The notes under the pieces: generated by a model
What the model was told of the DNA's origin: nothing
Databases searched by the model: none
What the model saw: the letters and a program-made list of their open reading frames with translations, nothing else
Assembly (NCBI RefSeq): GCF_028291725.1
Contig: NZ_JAQGNT010000107.1
Coordinates: 1-64,000 of the forward strand
Direction: 5' to 3'
Origin: Hydrocarboniphaga sp.
GTDB lineage: Bacteria > Pseudomonadota > Gammaproteobacteria > Nevskiales > Nevskiaceae
DNA: 64,000 nucleotides
In this document: positions 52,985 through 62,785 of the stretch, one piece after another
How the letters are laid out: each line of letters begins with the position of its first letter
Position numbering within the stretch: position 1 is the stretch's first letter
Made by a program: the position numbers and the translations under genes

Positions 52985-53632
52985 ATGATGCCTGGGCCGT
53001 CGCGGTGGTTGGAAACCTTCCGCACGCCGCGTCTGCGGCCAGAGTTCAAGTTCCGCCTGGACGACGGCACACCGGTACAGGTGCGGCCGCTGCAGCCCGA
53101 AGATGCGCAGCGGCTACGCGCCGGTTTCGAGCAGATGTCACAGCTCGCACGGCGCCGACGCTTCCTCGCCGACGTCAAGGATCTCACCGACAACCAGATC
53201 GCCGAATTCACCCGCCTCGACCCGATCGATCGCGCGGCCTGGGGCTGCATGAATCGCGAGCGGCCCAGGGAGCCTGGCGTGGGCGTGGCGCGTTACCAGC
53301 GCATCAATGGTGATCGCCGATCGGCGGATGTCGCGATCACCGTGCTCGAGGAATATCAGGGCCGCGGCGCCGGCATGCTGCTGCACGCCTGCCTGCATCT
53401 GACCGCGCATCGCGCCAGCATTCGCCGCTTCTATTACGACATGCTGCGTGACAACCAGCGCTTCATCGGGCAGATCAAGGCGCTGGGCGGTACATTCGAA
53501 GGCCGCGCGGAGAACATCGAGCGCTGGTCGCTACCGGTCTATCATCGCGCTCGCGATGTGCCGGATACCACCAGCATCGGCCGGCGGTTTTCCGAAATCA
53601 TGCTCAAGCTCGGCCGCCCTCCCGCGGCCTGA
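52985..53632 (+). CDS. GNAT-family N-acetyltransferase
   Basis: A 215-residue protein starting at ATG 52985 after AAAGGA (the frame is open further left through the preceding gene). The acetyl-CoA-binding motif A is seen as VLEEYQGRGAGMLLHA, preceded by beta strands with VRPLQPEDAQRLR. The sequence resembles the stand-alone acetyltransferase domains found fused to ADP-forming acyl-CoA synthetases, but substrate is unknown. Confidence 0.88.
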   Translation: MMPGPSRWLETFRTPRLRPEFKFRLDDGTPVQVRPLQPEDAQRLRAGFEQMSQLARRRRFLADVKDLTDNQIAEFTRLDPIDRAAWGCMNRERPREPGVGVARYQRINGDRRSADVAITVLEEYQGRGAGMLLHACLHLTAHRASIRRFYYDMLRDNQRFIGQIKALGGTFEGRAENIERWSLPVYHRARDVPDTTSIGRRFSEIMLKLGRPPAA

Positions 53633-53673
53633 TTACCCACGAACCGCTACCATATCAACCCAGGAATTCCACG

Positions 53674-54252
53674 ATGAAACGCTTGATGCTGGCCGTTCTG
53701 CTGTCAAACGCGATCGCCCTGCCCGCCGTCGCTGCCCTGAAGGAAGGCGACGCCGTGGTCGATTTCAAGACGCAGGCTTCGCTGGCCGGCAAGGCTTTCG
53801 ATTTTTCGCTAAAGGATTCACTGAAGAAGGGCCCGGTGGTCGTGTACTTCTATCCGTCGGCGTTCACCGGCGGCTGCAACGTCCAGGCGCATACGTTCGC
53901 GGTCAACAGCGACAAGTTCGCTGCCGCCGGCGCGACGATCATCGGCGTGTCGCTCGACAGCATTCAAAGGCTCAATGATTTCTCGGCCGATCCGGCGTAC
54001 TGCGCCGGCAAGTTCCCGGTCGCATCGGATGCCGACGGCAAGATCGCGAAGTCCTTCGACTTGAGCGTCGCTGACGGCAAGCTCGGGCAGAAGGACTCGC
54101 GCGGCGCCGAAATCGGCCACGGCTTCGCCGAGCGCACCACCTTCATCATCAAGCCCGACGGCCGGATCGCGAGCGTGGTCGGCGGCATGGCGCCGGCGGC
54201 GAATGTCGAGCAGGCATTGGTGGCGGTGCAGAAATTATCGGCAGCCAAATAA
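53674..54252 (+). CDS. periplasmic peroxiredoxin (AhpC/TSA family)
   Basis: A 192-residue peroxiredoxin with a signal peptide (about 1-21, ending AVAA), so exported, which is less common than cytoplasmic family members. The peroxidatic site is FYPSAFTGGCNVQAHTF (Thr and Cys of PxxxTxxC present), with a second cysteine at PAYCAGKFPV as possible resolving residue. Reduces peroxides in the periplasm. Single-gene unit. Confidence 0.92.
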   Translation: MKRLMLAVLLSNAIALPAVAALKEGDAVVDFKTQASLAGKAFDFSLKDSLKKGPVVVYFYPSAFTGGCNVQAHTFAVNSDKFAAAGATIIGVSLDSIQRLNDFSADPAYCAGKFPVASDADGKIAKSFDLSVADGKLGQKDSRGAEIGHGFAERTTFIIKPDGRIASVVGGMAPAANVEQALVAVQKLSAAK

Positions 54253-54260
54253 GCCGTCGT

Positions 54261-54282
54261 ACGTCGGCAAGGGATTGCCGAC
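54261..54282. repeat. family B half-element, degenerate
   Basis: One family-B hairpin (CGTCGGCAAGGGATTGCCGAC) without its partner and without the CTAC end. Nine bases after the peroxiredoxin stop. Confidence 0.75.
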
Positions 54283-54336
54283 ACGCCGTTTCAATCGGGG
54301 CTGCCGTGAACCGCTGCGGCCGGGTAGCATGCGGCC

Positions 54337-55659
54337 ATGACGACTTCCCAAATGGCGCCCGCGACCGGATGGCGGGCAATGCTGGCGCCGTATCTCGAAC
54401 GCGAAGCGCTGGCGGCGCTGTTTCTCGGCATGTCGTCCGGTTTTCCGTACGCGATGATCGGCGCGACGCTGACCACGCGGCTGGCGCAGGACGGCATCAG
54501 CAAGAAAAGCGTGACCGCGTTTTCGCTGGCGTTTCTGGTCTACAGCTTCAAGTTCCTGTGGGCACCGATCGTCGATCGTGCGCGGCTGCCGGGACTGAAC
54601 CGCTACGGACAGCGCGTGTCCTGGCTGTGGCTGTCGTCGCTGCTGGTCGCGGCCAGCGTGATCTGGCTCGGTTCGCTGGACCCGAAAGCCGGCCTGATGA
54701 ATGTGGCTTTCGCCGCGATTGCGCTGGGCTTCGCCGGCGCGACGTTCGACATCGTCATCGACGCCTATCGGATTGAAACGCTGCAGCCGCGGCAACTCGG
54801 CGTCGGCTCCGGCATGTCGCAATATGGCTGGCGCATCGGATCGGTTTGCGCGGCGGCGCTCGCGCTGGTCGTCGCCAGCCGCGCCGGCTGGGGGCTCGCC
54901 TACGGCCTGTGCGCGCTGTTCGTGCTGCCCGCGGCCTTGACCGGCTGGTGGCTCGGCGAACCCGCGCGTCATCACGAGCCCGCGCCGGTGCGCAATTTCA
55001 AACAGGCGGTCGGCGCCGTCGTCGGGCCCTTGAGCGAATTCTTCCGGCGCCGCGGCGCGTTCCTGGTGCTGGCCTTCGTGCTGCTGCACAAGATCGGTGA
55101 CACGCTGGCCAACCTGACCGTGCGCCTGCTGCTCGACGATCTGCATTTCACCAACGACGAGATCGCGACCTACGACGTCGGCTTCGGCTTCATCGCCTAT
55201 CTGGTCGGCATCTTCATCGGCGGCATCCTGTACGAGCGCCTTGGCCTGAAGCGCTCGGTGACGATCAGCCTGTTTCTGATGGCGGTCTCGAATCTGTCTT
55301 TCGCATTGCTGGCAGCGATCGGGCACAGCAGCAGCCTGCTCGCGTTCACGATCGGCTTCGAGAATGTGTCCAGCGGGATCGGCGGCGTCACGATCGTTGC
55401 CTACCTGTCGGCGCTGTGCAATCTGTCGTTCACCGCGACGCAATTCGCTCTGCTGTCGGCGGCCGCGTCGATCGTCGGCAAGTTTCTGACCGGCACCACC
55501 GCGGGCCGGCTGATCGAGGCTATGGGCTACGTGAACTTCTATCTGCTGACGACGCTGGTCGCGCTGCCGGGCCTGGCGCTCTACGTCTGGATGAGCCGCA
55601 CCGGCCTGATCGACGAAAGCCTGTCGCACGATTCCGAGGCTACAGATCGAAGTCCATGA
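54337..55659 (+). CDS. AmpG-like MFS transporter (muropeptide permease family)
   Basis: A 440-residue inner-membrane protein with 12 predicted helices. Family features include FLGMSSGFPYAMIGATLTTRL, SFKFLWAPIVDR, ATFDIVIDAYRIE and GTTAGRLIEAMGY. AmpG proteins import anhydro-muropeptides for cell-wall recycling. Its last 20 bp overlap the 3' end of the convergent exonuclease gene. Confidence 0.9.
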   Translation: MTTSQMAPATGWRAMLAPYLEREALAALFLGMSSGFPYAMIGATLTTRLAQDGISKKSVTAFSLAFLVYSFKFLWAPIVDRARLPGLNRYGQRVSWLWLSSLLVAASVIWLGSLDPKAGLMNVAFAAIALGFAGATFDIVIDAYRIETLQPRQLGVGSGMSQYGWRIGSVCAAALALVVASRAGWGLAYGLCALFVLPAALTGWWLGEPARHHEPAPVRNFKQAVGAVVGPLSEFFRRRGAFLVLAFVLLHKIGDTLANLTVRLLLDDLHFTNDEIATYDVGFGFIAYLVGIFIGGILYERLGLKRSVTISLFLMAVSNLSFALLAAIGHSSSLLAFTIGFENVSSGIGGVTIVAYLSALCNLSFTATQFALLSAAASIVGKFLTGTTAGRLIEAMGYVNFYLLTTLVALPGLALYVWMSRTGLIDESLSHDSEATDRSP

Positions 55660-56419
55660 TCAGCGGCGCGTGATCCGAGAAGCGCGTGCTCGTGTGGACC
55701 TGGGCGGCGCGGAGCTTGTCGCGCAGGTCCGGCGTCGCCAGCTGGTAGTCGATGCGCCAACCGACGTTGTTGGCGAACGCATTGCCACGGTTTGACCACC
55801 AGGTGTAGCCCTCGCCCTCGGCGTCCGGATGCAGCGCGCGATAGGCGTCGACCCAGCCGATGTTCTCGAACACGTCCGTCATCCACGCGCGCTCGTGCGG
55901 CAGGAAGCCGGAGTTCTTCTGGTTGGAGCGCCAGTTCTTCAGGTCTTTCTGCGTATGCGCGATGTTCCAGTCGCCGCACAGCACGTACTGGCGGCCCTCG
56001 CCCATCATCTCGCGCAGCTTGGGCTCGAAGAATTTGAGGAAACGGTCCTTGGACTCCTGCCGCTCCGGCCCGGCCGAGCCCGACGGCAGGTACAGCGACA
56101 CCACCGACAGCTCGCCGAAGCGCGCCTCGATATAGCGGCCCTCGTCGTCGAACTCGGTCGCGCCCAGCGTCGTCAGCACCGCGTTGGGCTTGGCGCGCGA
56201 ATAGATCGCGGTGCCGCTGTAGCCCTTGCGCAAAGCGCTGTTGAAATGCACGTGCCAGCCCTTGGGCGCAAACGTGTCGAGGCCTTCCAGATCCGCCGGC
56301 TGCGCCTTGATCTCCTGCAGGCAGAGCACGTCGGCCTTTTGCCCGGCGAGCCAGTCGAACATGCCCTTGTTGGCCGCGGAGCGGATGCCGTTGCAGTTGA
56401 GGCTGATGATTCTTTTCAT
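55640..56419 (-). CDS. xth: exodeoxyribonuclease III (Xth/Crc family)
   Basis: A 259-residue EEP-fold protein for AP-site repair. All catalytic positions of exonuclease III are recognisable: Asn in LNCNGIRS, Glu in LCLQEIKA, Tyr in SLYLPSGS, Asp/Asn in CGDWNIAH, Asp in WRIDYQL and Asp-His in RFSDHAPLI. Its locus corresponds to that of Pseudomonas crc, a homologue that has lost catalytic residues; here they are kept, so nuclease function is expected. Overlaps the MFS gene tail to tail. Confidence 0.93.
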   Translation of the reverse strand: MKRIISLNCNGIRSAANKGMFDWLAGQKADVLCLQEIKAQPADLEGLDTFAPKGWHVHFNSALRKGYSGTAIYSRAKPNAVLTTLGATEFDDEGRYIEARFGELSVVSLYLPSGSAGPERQESKDRFLKFFEPKLREMMGEGRQYVLCGDWNIAHTQKDLKNWRSNQKNSGFLPHERAWMTDVFENIGWVDAYRALHPDAEGEGYTWWSNRGNAFANNVGWRIDYQLATPDLRDKLRAAQVHTSTRFSDHAPLIMDFDL

Positions 56420-56456
56420 TGACGGAAGTTTGCCGCAAATCGGCAAGCGGTGGCGT

Positions 56457-58340
56457 TCAGCCGGATATGGCGCGCAGCCGCGGGCGCTCGAACGGCGCAC
56501 TGTTGCGGGCCAGCAGCGGCGCCAGCTCGTCGGCAGTCATTGCCGGCGCAAAGTACCAGCCCTGGATCGAGGTACAGCCGTGCTGGCGCAGGAACTGCAC
56601 CTGCTCCTCCTGCTCGGCGCCCTCGGCCACCACCGACAGCCCGAAGCTCTTGGCCATCGCCAGGATCGCGATGGTAATGCTGGCGCCGTCGCCCGGAATG
56701 CGCTCGATGAAACTGCGGTCGATCTTGATCGCATGCACCGGCAGACGCGGCAGATACGACAGCGAGGAGTGCCCGGTGCCGAAGTCGTCGATCGACAGCC
56801 GGATGCCCTTGGCGCGCAGACGGCTCAGCAGGCCGATGCTGGCCTCGTCCGAATCCATCAGCAGGCTCTCGGTGATCTCCAGCCCGAGCTTGTGCGCGGC
56901 GAGCCCGGAATCCTTCAGGGCCGCATCGATGTCGTCGCAAAAGTGCGGGTCGCGCAGCTGGCGCACCGACACGTTGACCGACAGCGGCGGCACGTGCAGG
57001 CCCGCCGCGCCCCAGTCGGCGGACTGCTGGCAGGCGGTGCGCAGCGCCCAGCGGCCGATCGGCACGATCAGCCCGCATTCCTCCGCGCCCTGTACGAAAT
57101 CGTAGGGCGGCACCATGCCGCGCGTGGCGTGCGGCCAGCGCAGCAGCGCCTCGATGCCGACGATGCGGCCGTCGGCCAGCCCGATCTGCGGTTGGTACTG
57201 AAGCTGGAAGTCGTGGTTGTCGATCGCCCGATGCAGATCGGCCTCGAGCGCCAGCCGGTGCGCCGCGCGGCGGTTCATCTCGGGCTCGAACAGCGCGCAG
57301 CCGTTCTTGCCAAGATGCTTGGCGTGATACATCGCGGTGTCGGCGTTGCGCATCAGCGTATCGACGTCGCTGCCGTCGGCCGGGGAGCAGCTGAGGCCGA
57401 TGCTGGCGGTGACGTGGTAGTCGCGGCCGTCGACGGTCAGCGGCTGTTCGAGCTGCGCCAGCAGTTTTTCGGCGAGCAGACGGGCCTGGGCCCGAGTCTG
57501 CAGCGGACGCAGGATCAAGGTGAATTCGTCACCGCCCAGACGGCACACGATGTCGGTGCTGCGCACCAGCGTCAGCAGCCTCTGCCCGATCGCCTTGAGC
57601 AGCAGATCGCCGTGCGCATGTCCCAGCGTGTCGTTGACGATCTTGAAATTGTCGAGGTCGAGCAGCGCCAGCGCCAGCTGGCCGCCGTCGGCCACGCCGC
57701 GGCGCAGGTGGTCGTTGAACGCGTGGCGGTTGGGCAGATCGGTGACCGGATCGACATGCGCGAGCCGGTACAGATCGGTCTCCGCCGCCTCCACGCGATG
57801 GCGCATGCGCGTGACCAGGGGCAGCGTCAGACCCAGGGACGCGGCCGCCACCATGCACATCAGCGCGGCGTAGCCGAGCAGCGACCAGTACACCGAGTTC
57901 AGGCCAGCTTCGATGACGACGATGCCGACCGTCCGGTCCTGGTAGACGATCCGATGCGCCACCAGCACATCGTCGATCGCGATCTGGTGACCCTGCTCCA
58001 GCAGCGCCACCGACGCAGCCGCCGGCGGCGGGTGTCCTGAGCGGGTGTAAGACGCGAGCATGCGGCCATCCGCCGTGAACACGGCGGCCGCTTCGATGGT
58101 CGGCACCGCCTCGAGCGCCGACAGGGTTTCGCTGCCGGCGCGCTCGTCGTTGAACAGCAGCGCCGCGAGCGTGTTGGACCCGATGATCTGTGCCTGCACT
58201 CGCAGCGACTCCAGTAGCCCGCGCTCCATCGACACGAACTGATAGGCGATCAGCGCCAGACTCGCGAACAGCAGCGCGGCCGCCGCGGCGAGCAGGTTGG
58301 ATGCGGCCACCGATTGCCGCAGCGCAGGGGCGGCAGCCAT
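56457..58340 (-). CDS. CHASE8-GGDEF-EAL c-di-GMP enzyme (YfiN/TpbB-like)
   Basis: A 627-residue inner-membrane protein. TM1 (about 15-35) is followed by a periplasmic CHASE8 domain (VQAQIIGSNTLAALLFNDE), TM2 (about 150-175), a HAMP-like linker, a GGDEF domain (active motif CRLGGDEFTLIL) and an EAL domain (GIEALLRW, ITESLL, IDDFGTGHSSLSYL, IKIDRSFI). Both motifs look intact, so it could make and break c-di-GMP; Pseudomonas YfiN lacks an EAL domain. ATG 58340 lies 2 bp after the yfiR-like stop, so the two are coupled. Confidence 0.93.
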   Translation of the reverse strand: MAAAPALRQSVAASNLLAAAAALLFASLALIAYQFVSMERGLLESLRVQAQIIGSNTLAALLFNDERAGSETLSALEAVPTIEAAAVFTADGRMLASYTRSGHPPPAAASVALLEQGHQIAIDDVLVAHRIVYQDRTVGIVVIEAGLNSVYWSLLGYAALMCMVAAASLGLTLPLVTRMRHRVEAAETDLYRLAHVDPVTDLPNRHAFNDHLRRGVADGGQLALALLDLDNFKIVNDTLGHAHGDLLLKAIGQRLLTLVRSTDIVCRLGGDEFTLILRPLQTRAQARLLAEKLLAQLEQPLTVDGRDYHVTASIGLSCSPADGSDVDTLMRNADTAMYHAKHLGKNGCALFEPEMNRRAAHRLALEADLHRAIDNHDFQLQYQPQIGLADGRIVGIEALLRWPHATRGMVPPYDFVQGAEECGLIVPIGRWALRTACQQSADWGAAGLHVPPLSVNVSVRQLRDPHFCDDIDAALKDSGLAAHKLGLEITESLLMDSDEASIGLLSRLRAKGIRLSIDDFGTGHSSLSYLPRLPVHAIKIDRSFIERIPGDGASITIAILAMAKSFGLSVVAEGAEQEEQVQFLRQHGCTSIQGWYFAPAMTADELAPLLARNSAPFERPRLRAISG

Positions 58341-58342
58341 GG

Positions 58343-58891
58343 TCACTGCGTGGCCCGCGCCAGGCGCAGCAGCTTGGAGCTGAACTTGAGCCCGGCCCTT
58401 TGTGCAGCGATGGTGTCGATGTCGAAGCGTACGTGCGAATGGTCGAGGGCGAGCACGATCATCACATGGCCGTCGAGCGATCCGCCGTCGGACACCATCA
58501 GCGTGCCGCGACGCTCGACCGGCGGCATCGGCGACGCCGGCTCGACGATCCACACGCCGCAGTCCTCCGGCGCCGGATCGCCCGCGGCCATCACTTTGAC
58601 CGTGACCAGGCCGTCGTTGACCGGCTTGCCGGCCAGACGCAGCACCGCTGCCTTGAGCGCGCTGCTGTCAGCGATGCAGAAGCTCAGCCCCGAAGCCGCG
58701 GCCGGCTGCGGCCATTGCGTGAACAGGGCGAAGTTGTAGATGAAGGCCGCCTTCAGCTCGGCTTCGGGTACCGGCTCCTGTGCGCCGATCGGCATCGGCA
58801 GCAGCAGGCCGAAGCGGATCAGGGCCCTGCAGATCGGCCTCCAAAGAGGCCTGCAGATCGGCCTGCAAAGGGGAGCGAGCGTTCGGCGCAT
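58343..58891 (-). CDS. YfiR family (DUF4154) periplasmic protein
   Basis: A 182-residue protein with the family hallmark LKAAFIYNFALFTQWP after a signal sequence, and cysteines in SFCIADS and PEDCGVW. YfiR-type proteins bind the periplasmic part of YfiN and keep the cyclase off. The N-terminus is odd: an 8-residue tandem repeat (LCRPICRP / LWRPICRA) from a 24-bp DNA duplication lengthens the basic region before the hydrophobic segment. It lies between the TonB receptor and GGDEF-EAL genes. Confidence 0.9.
   Translation of the reverse strand: MRRTLAPLCRPICRPLWRPICRALIRFGLLLPMPIGAQEPVPEAELKAAFIYNFALFTQWPQPAAASGLSFCIADSSALKAAVLRLAGKPVNDGLVTVKVMAAGDPAPEDCGVWIVEPASPMPPVERRGTLMVSDGGSLDGHVMIVLALDHSHVRFDIDTIAAQRAGLKFSSKLLRLARATQ
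58826..58873. repeat. 24-bp tandem duplication in the yfiR-like signal region
   Basis: CCTGCAGATCGGCCTCCAAAG followed by a second 24-bp copy with two substitutions. It is in frame (8 codons) within the signal peptide coding region. Confidence 0.85.
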
Positions 58892-58900
58892 GGGAGCCGC

Positions 58901-60892
58901 TCAGAATCCGAGCGTCAGCCGCGCCAGCACGGATCGTCCGTCCTGGTCCACGCCGCTCTGCAGCAGTTCGGGGCCGGCAGGCTGCGCGTAGTCCCGGTCG
59001 AACAGGTTGTAGACGGTGATCGAGCCCTGCAGGCGGCGGCCGAGCGCGCGGCTCAGGCTCAGGTTGCCCAGCCAATACGCGCCGATCTCGCTTTGCTGAC
59101 CCCGCTGCGCTGCGACGGCGCTGAGTTCGGCGCCGAGGATCACACCGGTATTGGCAATGCCGGTCGACAGGTTCAGATGCGCCAGGTGCCGCGGCGAGTT
59201 TTCCAGCTGCTGGTGGCTGCTCTGGTCCTGGGCCAGCTGCCAGCTGTAGCTCGCTCGCAGCTGCGCGGTGTCGCTCCAGCGCCGGGTGTAGCTCAGCTCC
59301 GCTCCGCGCGTTTCGACGCGGCCCTGGTTGATGTATGTCGGCATGCCGTCCTGGCCTTCCATCAGCGAAATCAGGTCGTGCACGCGGTAGGTGTAGAGCG
59401 AGGCGGTCAGCATCGCGTTGTCCGGCAGGCTCTGCTGTAGGACCAGCTCGGCAGTGCGGATCTGCTCGGAGTCGAGATCCGGATTGCCGGCCTGCGCGCC
59501 GTCGCCGGCTACCGTGTAGAACTGCTCGAAGGCGTTGGGTGAGCGATATGCGCTGCCGCAGAGCCCCTTGATCGTGGTTCGCGGCCCCGGTGAATAGATG
59601 ATCGCGGCGCGCGGGCTCAGCCTGCTGCCGCTGGTCGAGTCGTGGTCGAGCCGCGCACCGAGGTTGAACAGCAGCTGCGACGACCAACGATATTCGTCCT
59701 CGAGATACAGGCCCCAGGTGCCACCGCTGCGGTGGTCGTCGAGATATTGCAGGTCCGGGTCCACCGAAAAATTGTGTTGATCGCGATGCCCGTCGTAGCG
59801 CATATCGCTGCCGATTACCAGATGGTGATCGGTGAAGGCCTGCAGCGTGCCCTGGACGCTGAACCCGTACGAGCGGGCATCGGCGCCATCGTAATTCACC
59901 GTCGGCAGGTAGACGTAGACGCCATCGTATTGGTACTGGCTGACAAAGCCGCGTGTCACCAGCTCGAAATCGTCGCTGTAGCGGTGGCGATGGACCAGGC
60001 TCGCCCAGCTGTGCTGGTCCCGCGCCTGCTCGCCATCGACGCCAAAGCTCTGCCCGTAGCTCGCCGTCGGGATACCCTTGACGCGATCGGCCCAGGCCAG
60101 TTGCAGATCGAATTCACCGTAGCGCGCCTTGGCCAGCAGGCGTGTGGCGCGGTCGTCATCGAGATGGGTGGCGGCGCCGTTGTGGGTTTCGGGCGTGTCG
60201 AACTCGGGGAAATACAGGTCGGGGCCGTCGGTTGCGAAGCGGCTTGCCGACAGCAGCAGATCGGCCTGCTGTCCGCCGCTCCAGCCATAGCTGGCGCGGC
60301 CGCCGCGATAACCGTAGCTGCCGCCGGTGACACCGAGCTGCGTCCCCGGCGCCTCGGCGGCGCGTTTGGTGATCACGTTGACGACGCCGAAGAACGCGTT
60401 GGAACCATAGATCGCCGAGCCCGGCCCGGGCACGTATTCGATGCGCTGGATCATCTCGACATCGATTGGAAAATCGGTGCCGATCGCGGCTTGTCCGTAG
60501 ACCGCGTCGTTGCTCGGGACGCCGTCGATCAGCAGCAGGAAGCGGCTGTCGTAGTCGCCGGGTCGCTGGAACCCGCGCGCGCCAAGATAGGCGTAATTGC
60601 GGTCGTAGTTCACGTACAAGCCCGGCAGCGAGGCCAGCGCCTCGCCGAGCGTGCGCCAGCCGAAGGCTTCGAAGTCACCTGCCGTCAGCACCGCGACCGC
60701 GGACGGCGCTTCGCTGATCTTCTGCTCGAAGCGCGACGCACTGGATACTTCCAGATCCATCAGCTGCTCGATCGGTAACTGAGCCAGATCGGCAGACGCC
60801 GGCAAGGCCTGGGCGTAGACCGGGCACGCAACCGCTGCCAGGCAAGCCACGCCCGTCAACCGCGGCCAGCGCTGCCGACCAGTACGGGTCAT
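58901..60892 (-). CDS. TonB-dependent outer-membrane receptor
   Basis: A 663-residue protein: signal peptide (about 1-27), plug domain (about 50-175, with ISEAPSAVAVLTAGDFEAFG and LLLIDGVPSNDAVYG), then a 22-strand barrel ending in the usual aromatic residue (LTLGF). Sequence style is of the vitamin/siderophore receptor group, but no ligand is indicated. It begins an operon with the YfiR-like and GGDEF-EAL genes, 9 bp spacing to the next ORF. The set suggests a receptor feeding a periplasmic signal to c-di-GMP control. Confidence 0.92.
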   Translation of the reverse strand: MTRTGRQRWPRLTGVACLAAVACPVYAQALPASADLAQLPIEQLMDLEVSSASRFEQKISEAPSAVAVLTAGDFEAFGWRTLGEALASLPGLYVNYDRNYAYLGARGFQRPGDYDSRFLLLIDGVPSNDAVYGQAAIGTDFPIDVEMIQRIEYVPGPGSAIYGSNAFFGVVNVITKRAAEAPGTQLGVTGGSYGYRGGRASYGWSGGQQADLLLSASRFATDGPDLYFPEFDTPETHNGAATHLDDDRATRLLAKARYGEFDLQLAWADRVKGIPTASYGQSFGVDGEQARDQHSWASLVHRHRYSDDFELVTRGFVSQYQYDGVYVYLPTVNYDGADARSYGFSVQGTLQAFTDHHLVIGSDMRYDGHRDQHNFSVDPDLQYLDDHRSGGTWGLYLEDEYRWSSQLLFNLGARLDHDSTSGSRLSPRAAIIYSPGPRTTIKGLCGSAYRSPNAFEQFYTVAGDGAQAGNPDLDSEQIRTAELVLQQSLPDNAMLTASLYTYRVHDLISLMEGQDGMPTYINQGRVETRGAELSYTRRWSDTAQLRASYSWQLAQDQSSHQQLENSPRHLAHLNLSTGIANTGVILGAELSAVAAQRGQQSEIGAYWLGNLSLSRALGRRLQGSITVYNLFDRDYAQPAGPELLQSGVDQDGRSVLARLTLGF

Positions 60893-61052
60893 GGTTCAAT
60901 CCTCACGGTGGAGCAGGCGACTATCCGGAAATGAAACCGGGTGGTCTATGGACAAGTCACATCATCGGTATCGGCAATGCCCGCGGGTTCTTGACCGTGG
61001 CCGCGGCCGCCGCGCTGGGAGACAATGGAAGCCCGCAACGCGAAAAAACAAT

Positions 61053-61700
61053 ATGAAACCGCACCAGACCGCCTTCCTCGAACTCGCGCTCGAACACGAG
61101 GTGCTGAAGTTCGGCCGGTTCACGCTGAAATCGGGCCGTATCAGCCCCTATTTCTTCAATCTGGGCAAGATTGCCAGTGGTGCCGGTTTGCGCCGGCTGG
61201 CCGGCGCCTACGCCGATGCGCTGCTCGGCTCCGGCGTCGAGTTCGACCTGCTGTTCGGCCCGGCCTACAAGGGCATTCCGCTGGTCGCGGCGATCGCCTA
61301 TGCACTGGCCGAGCGCGGCCGCGATCTGCCGTTCGCGTACAACCGCAAGGAGGCCAAGGATCACGGCGAAGGCGGCGTACTGGTCGGCGCACCGGTTGTG
61401 GGCGCGCGCGTGGTGATCGTCGACGACGTGCTGACCGCCGGCACTGCGCTGCGCCAGTCGCACGCGCTGCTGCGCGACGCCGGCGCGACCACGGTCGCGG
61501 CGATGACCGCGCTGGATCGCCAGGAAGTGGGGCCCAATGGCCGCTCGGCGGTGCAGGAGTTGGCGAGCGAGGCCGGCATTGCGGTGCTGCCACTGGTGAC
61601 GGTGCGCGATCTGCTGGCGCATCTGACGCAGAGCGGTGGTGATGCGGCGACGATCGATGCGATCAACGCATATCAGGCGCAGTACGGGGTCAAGGATTGA
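61053..61700 (+). CDS. pyrE: orotate phosphoribosyltransferase
   Basis: A 215-residue enzyme converting orotate and PRPP to OMP in pyrimidine synthesis. Substrate loop region FNLGKIASGAG, FGPAYKGIPL, AYNRKEAKDHGEGG and the PRPP motif VVIVDDVLTAGTAL are intact. ATG 61053 (MKPHQTAF) is used; the frame is open to 60891. Divergent from the TonB receptor gene. Confidence 0.97.
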   Translation: MKPHQTAFLELALEHEVLKFGRFTLKSGRISPYFFNLGKIASGAGLRRLAGAYADALLGSGVEFDLLFGPAYKGIPLVAAIAYALAERGRDLPFAYNRKEAKDHGEGGVLVGAPVVGARVVIVDDVLTAGTALRQSHALLRDAGATTVAAMTALDRQEVGPNGRSAVQELASEAGIAVLPLVTVRDLLAHLTQSGGDAATIDAINAYQAQYGVKD

Positions 61701-61708
61701 CGTGACAA

Positions 61709-61782
61709 TGTTGGGGTTCGCTGCGCTCACCCCAACCTACCCATCGCATCGTAGGTTGGGGTGAGCGCAGCGAACCCCAACA
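61709..61782. repeat. family A REP-like pair, reversed order
   Basis: Here the TGTTGGGG...CCTAC half comes first and the GTAGGTTGGGG half second, so the two GTAG heads face each other across a short spacer (CCATCGCATC). Between convergent pyrE and argB. Confidence 0.9.
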
Positions 61783-61789
61783 CCGCCGA

Positions 61790-62767
<978 letters not shown>

Positions 62768-62785
62768 TTACGGAACGATGGCGCT

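Noticed and set aside
55640-56419. Annotating the exonuclease as the catabolite regulator Crc
   Set aside because: Synteny is similar, but all nuclease active-site residues are present, unlike in Crc.
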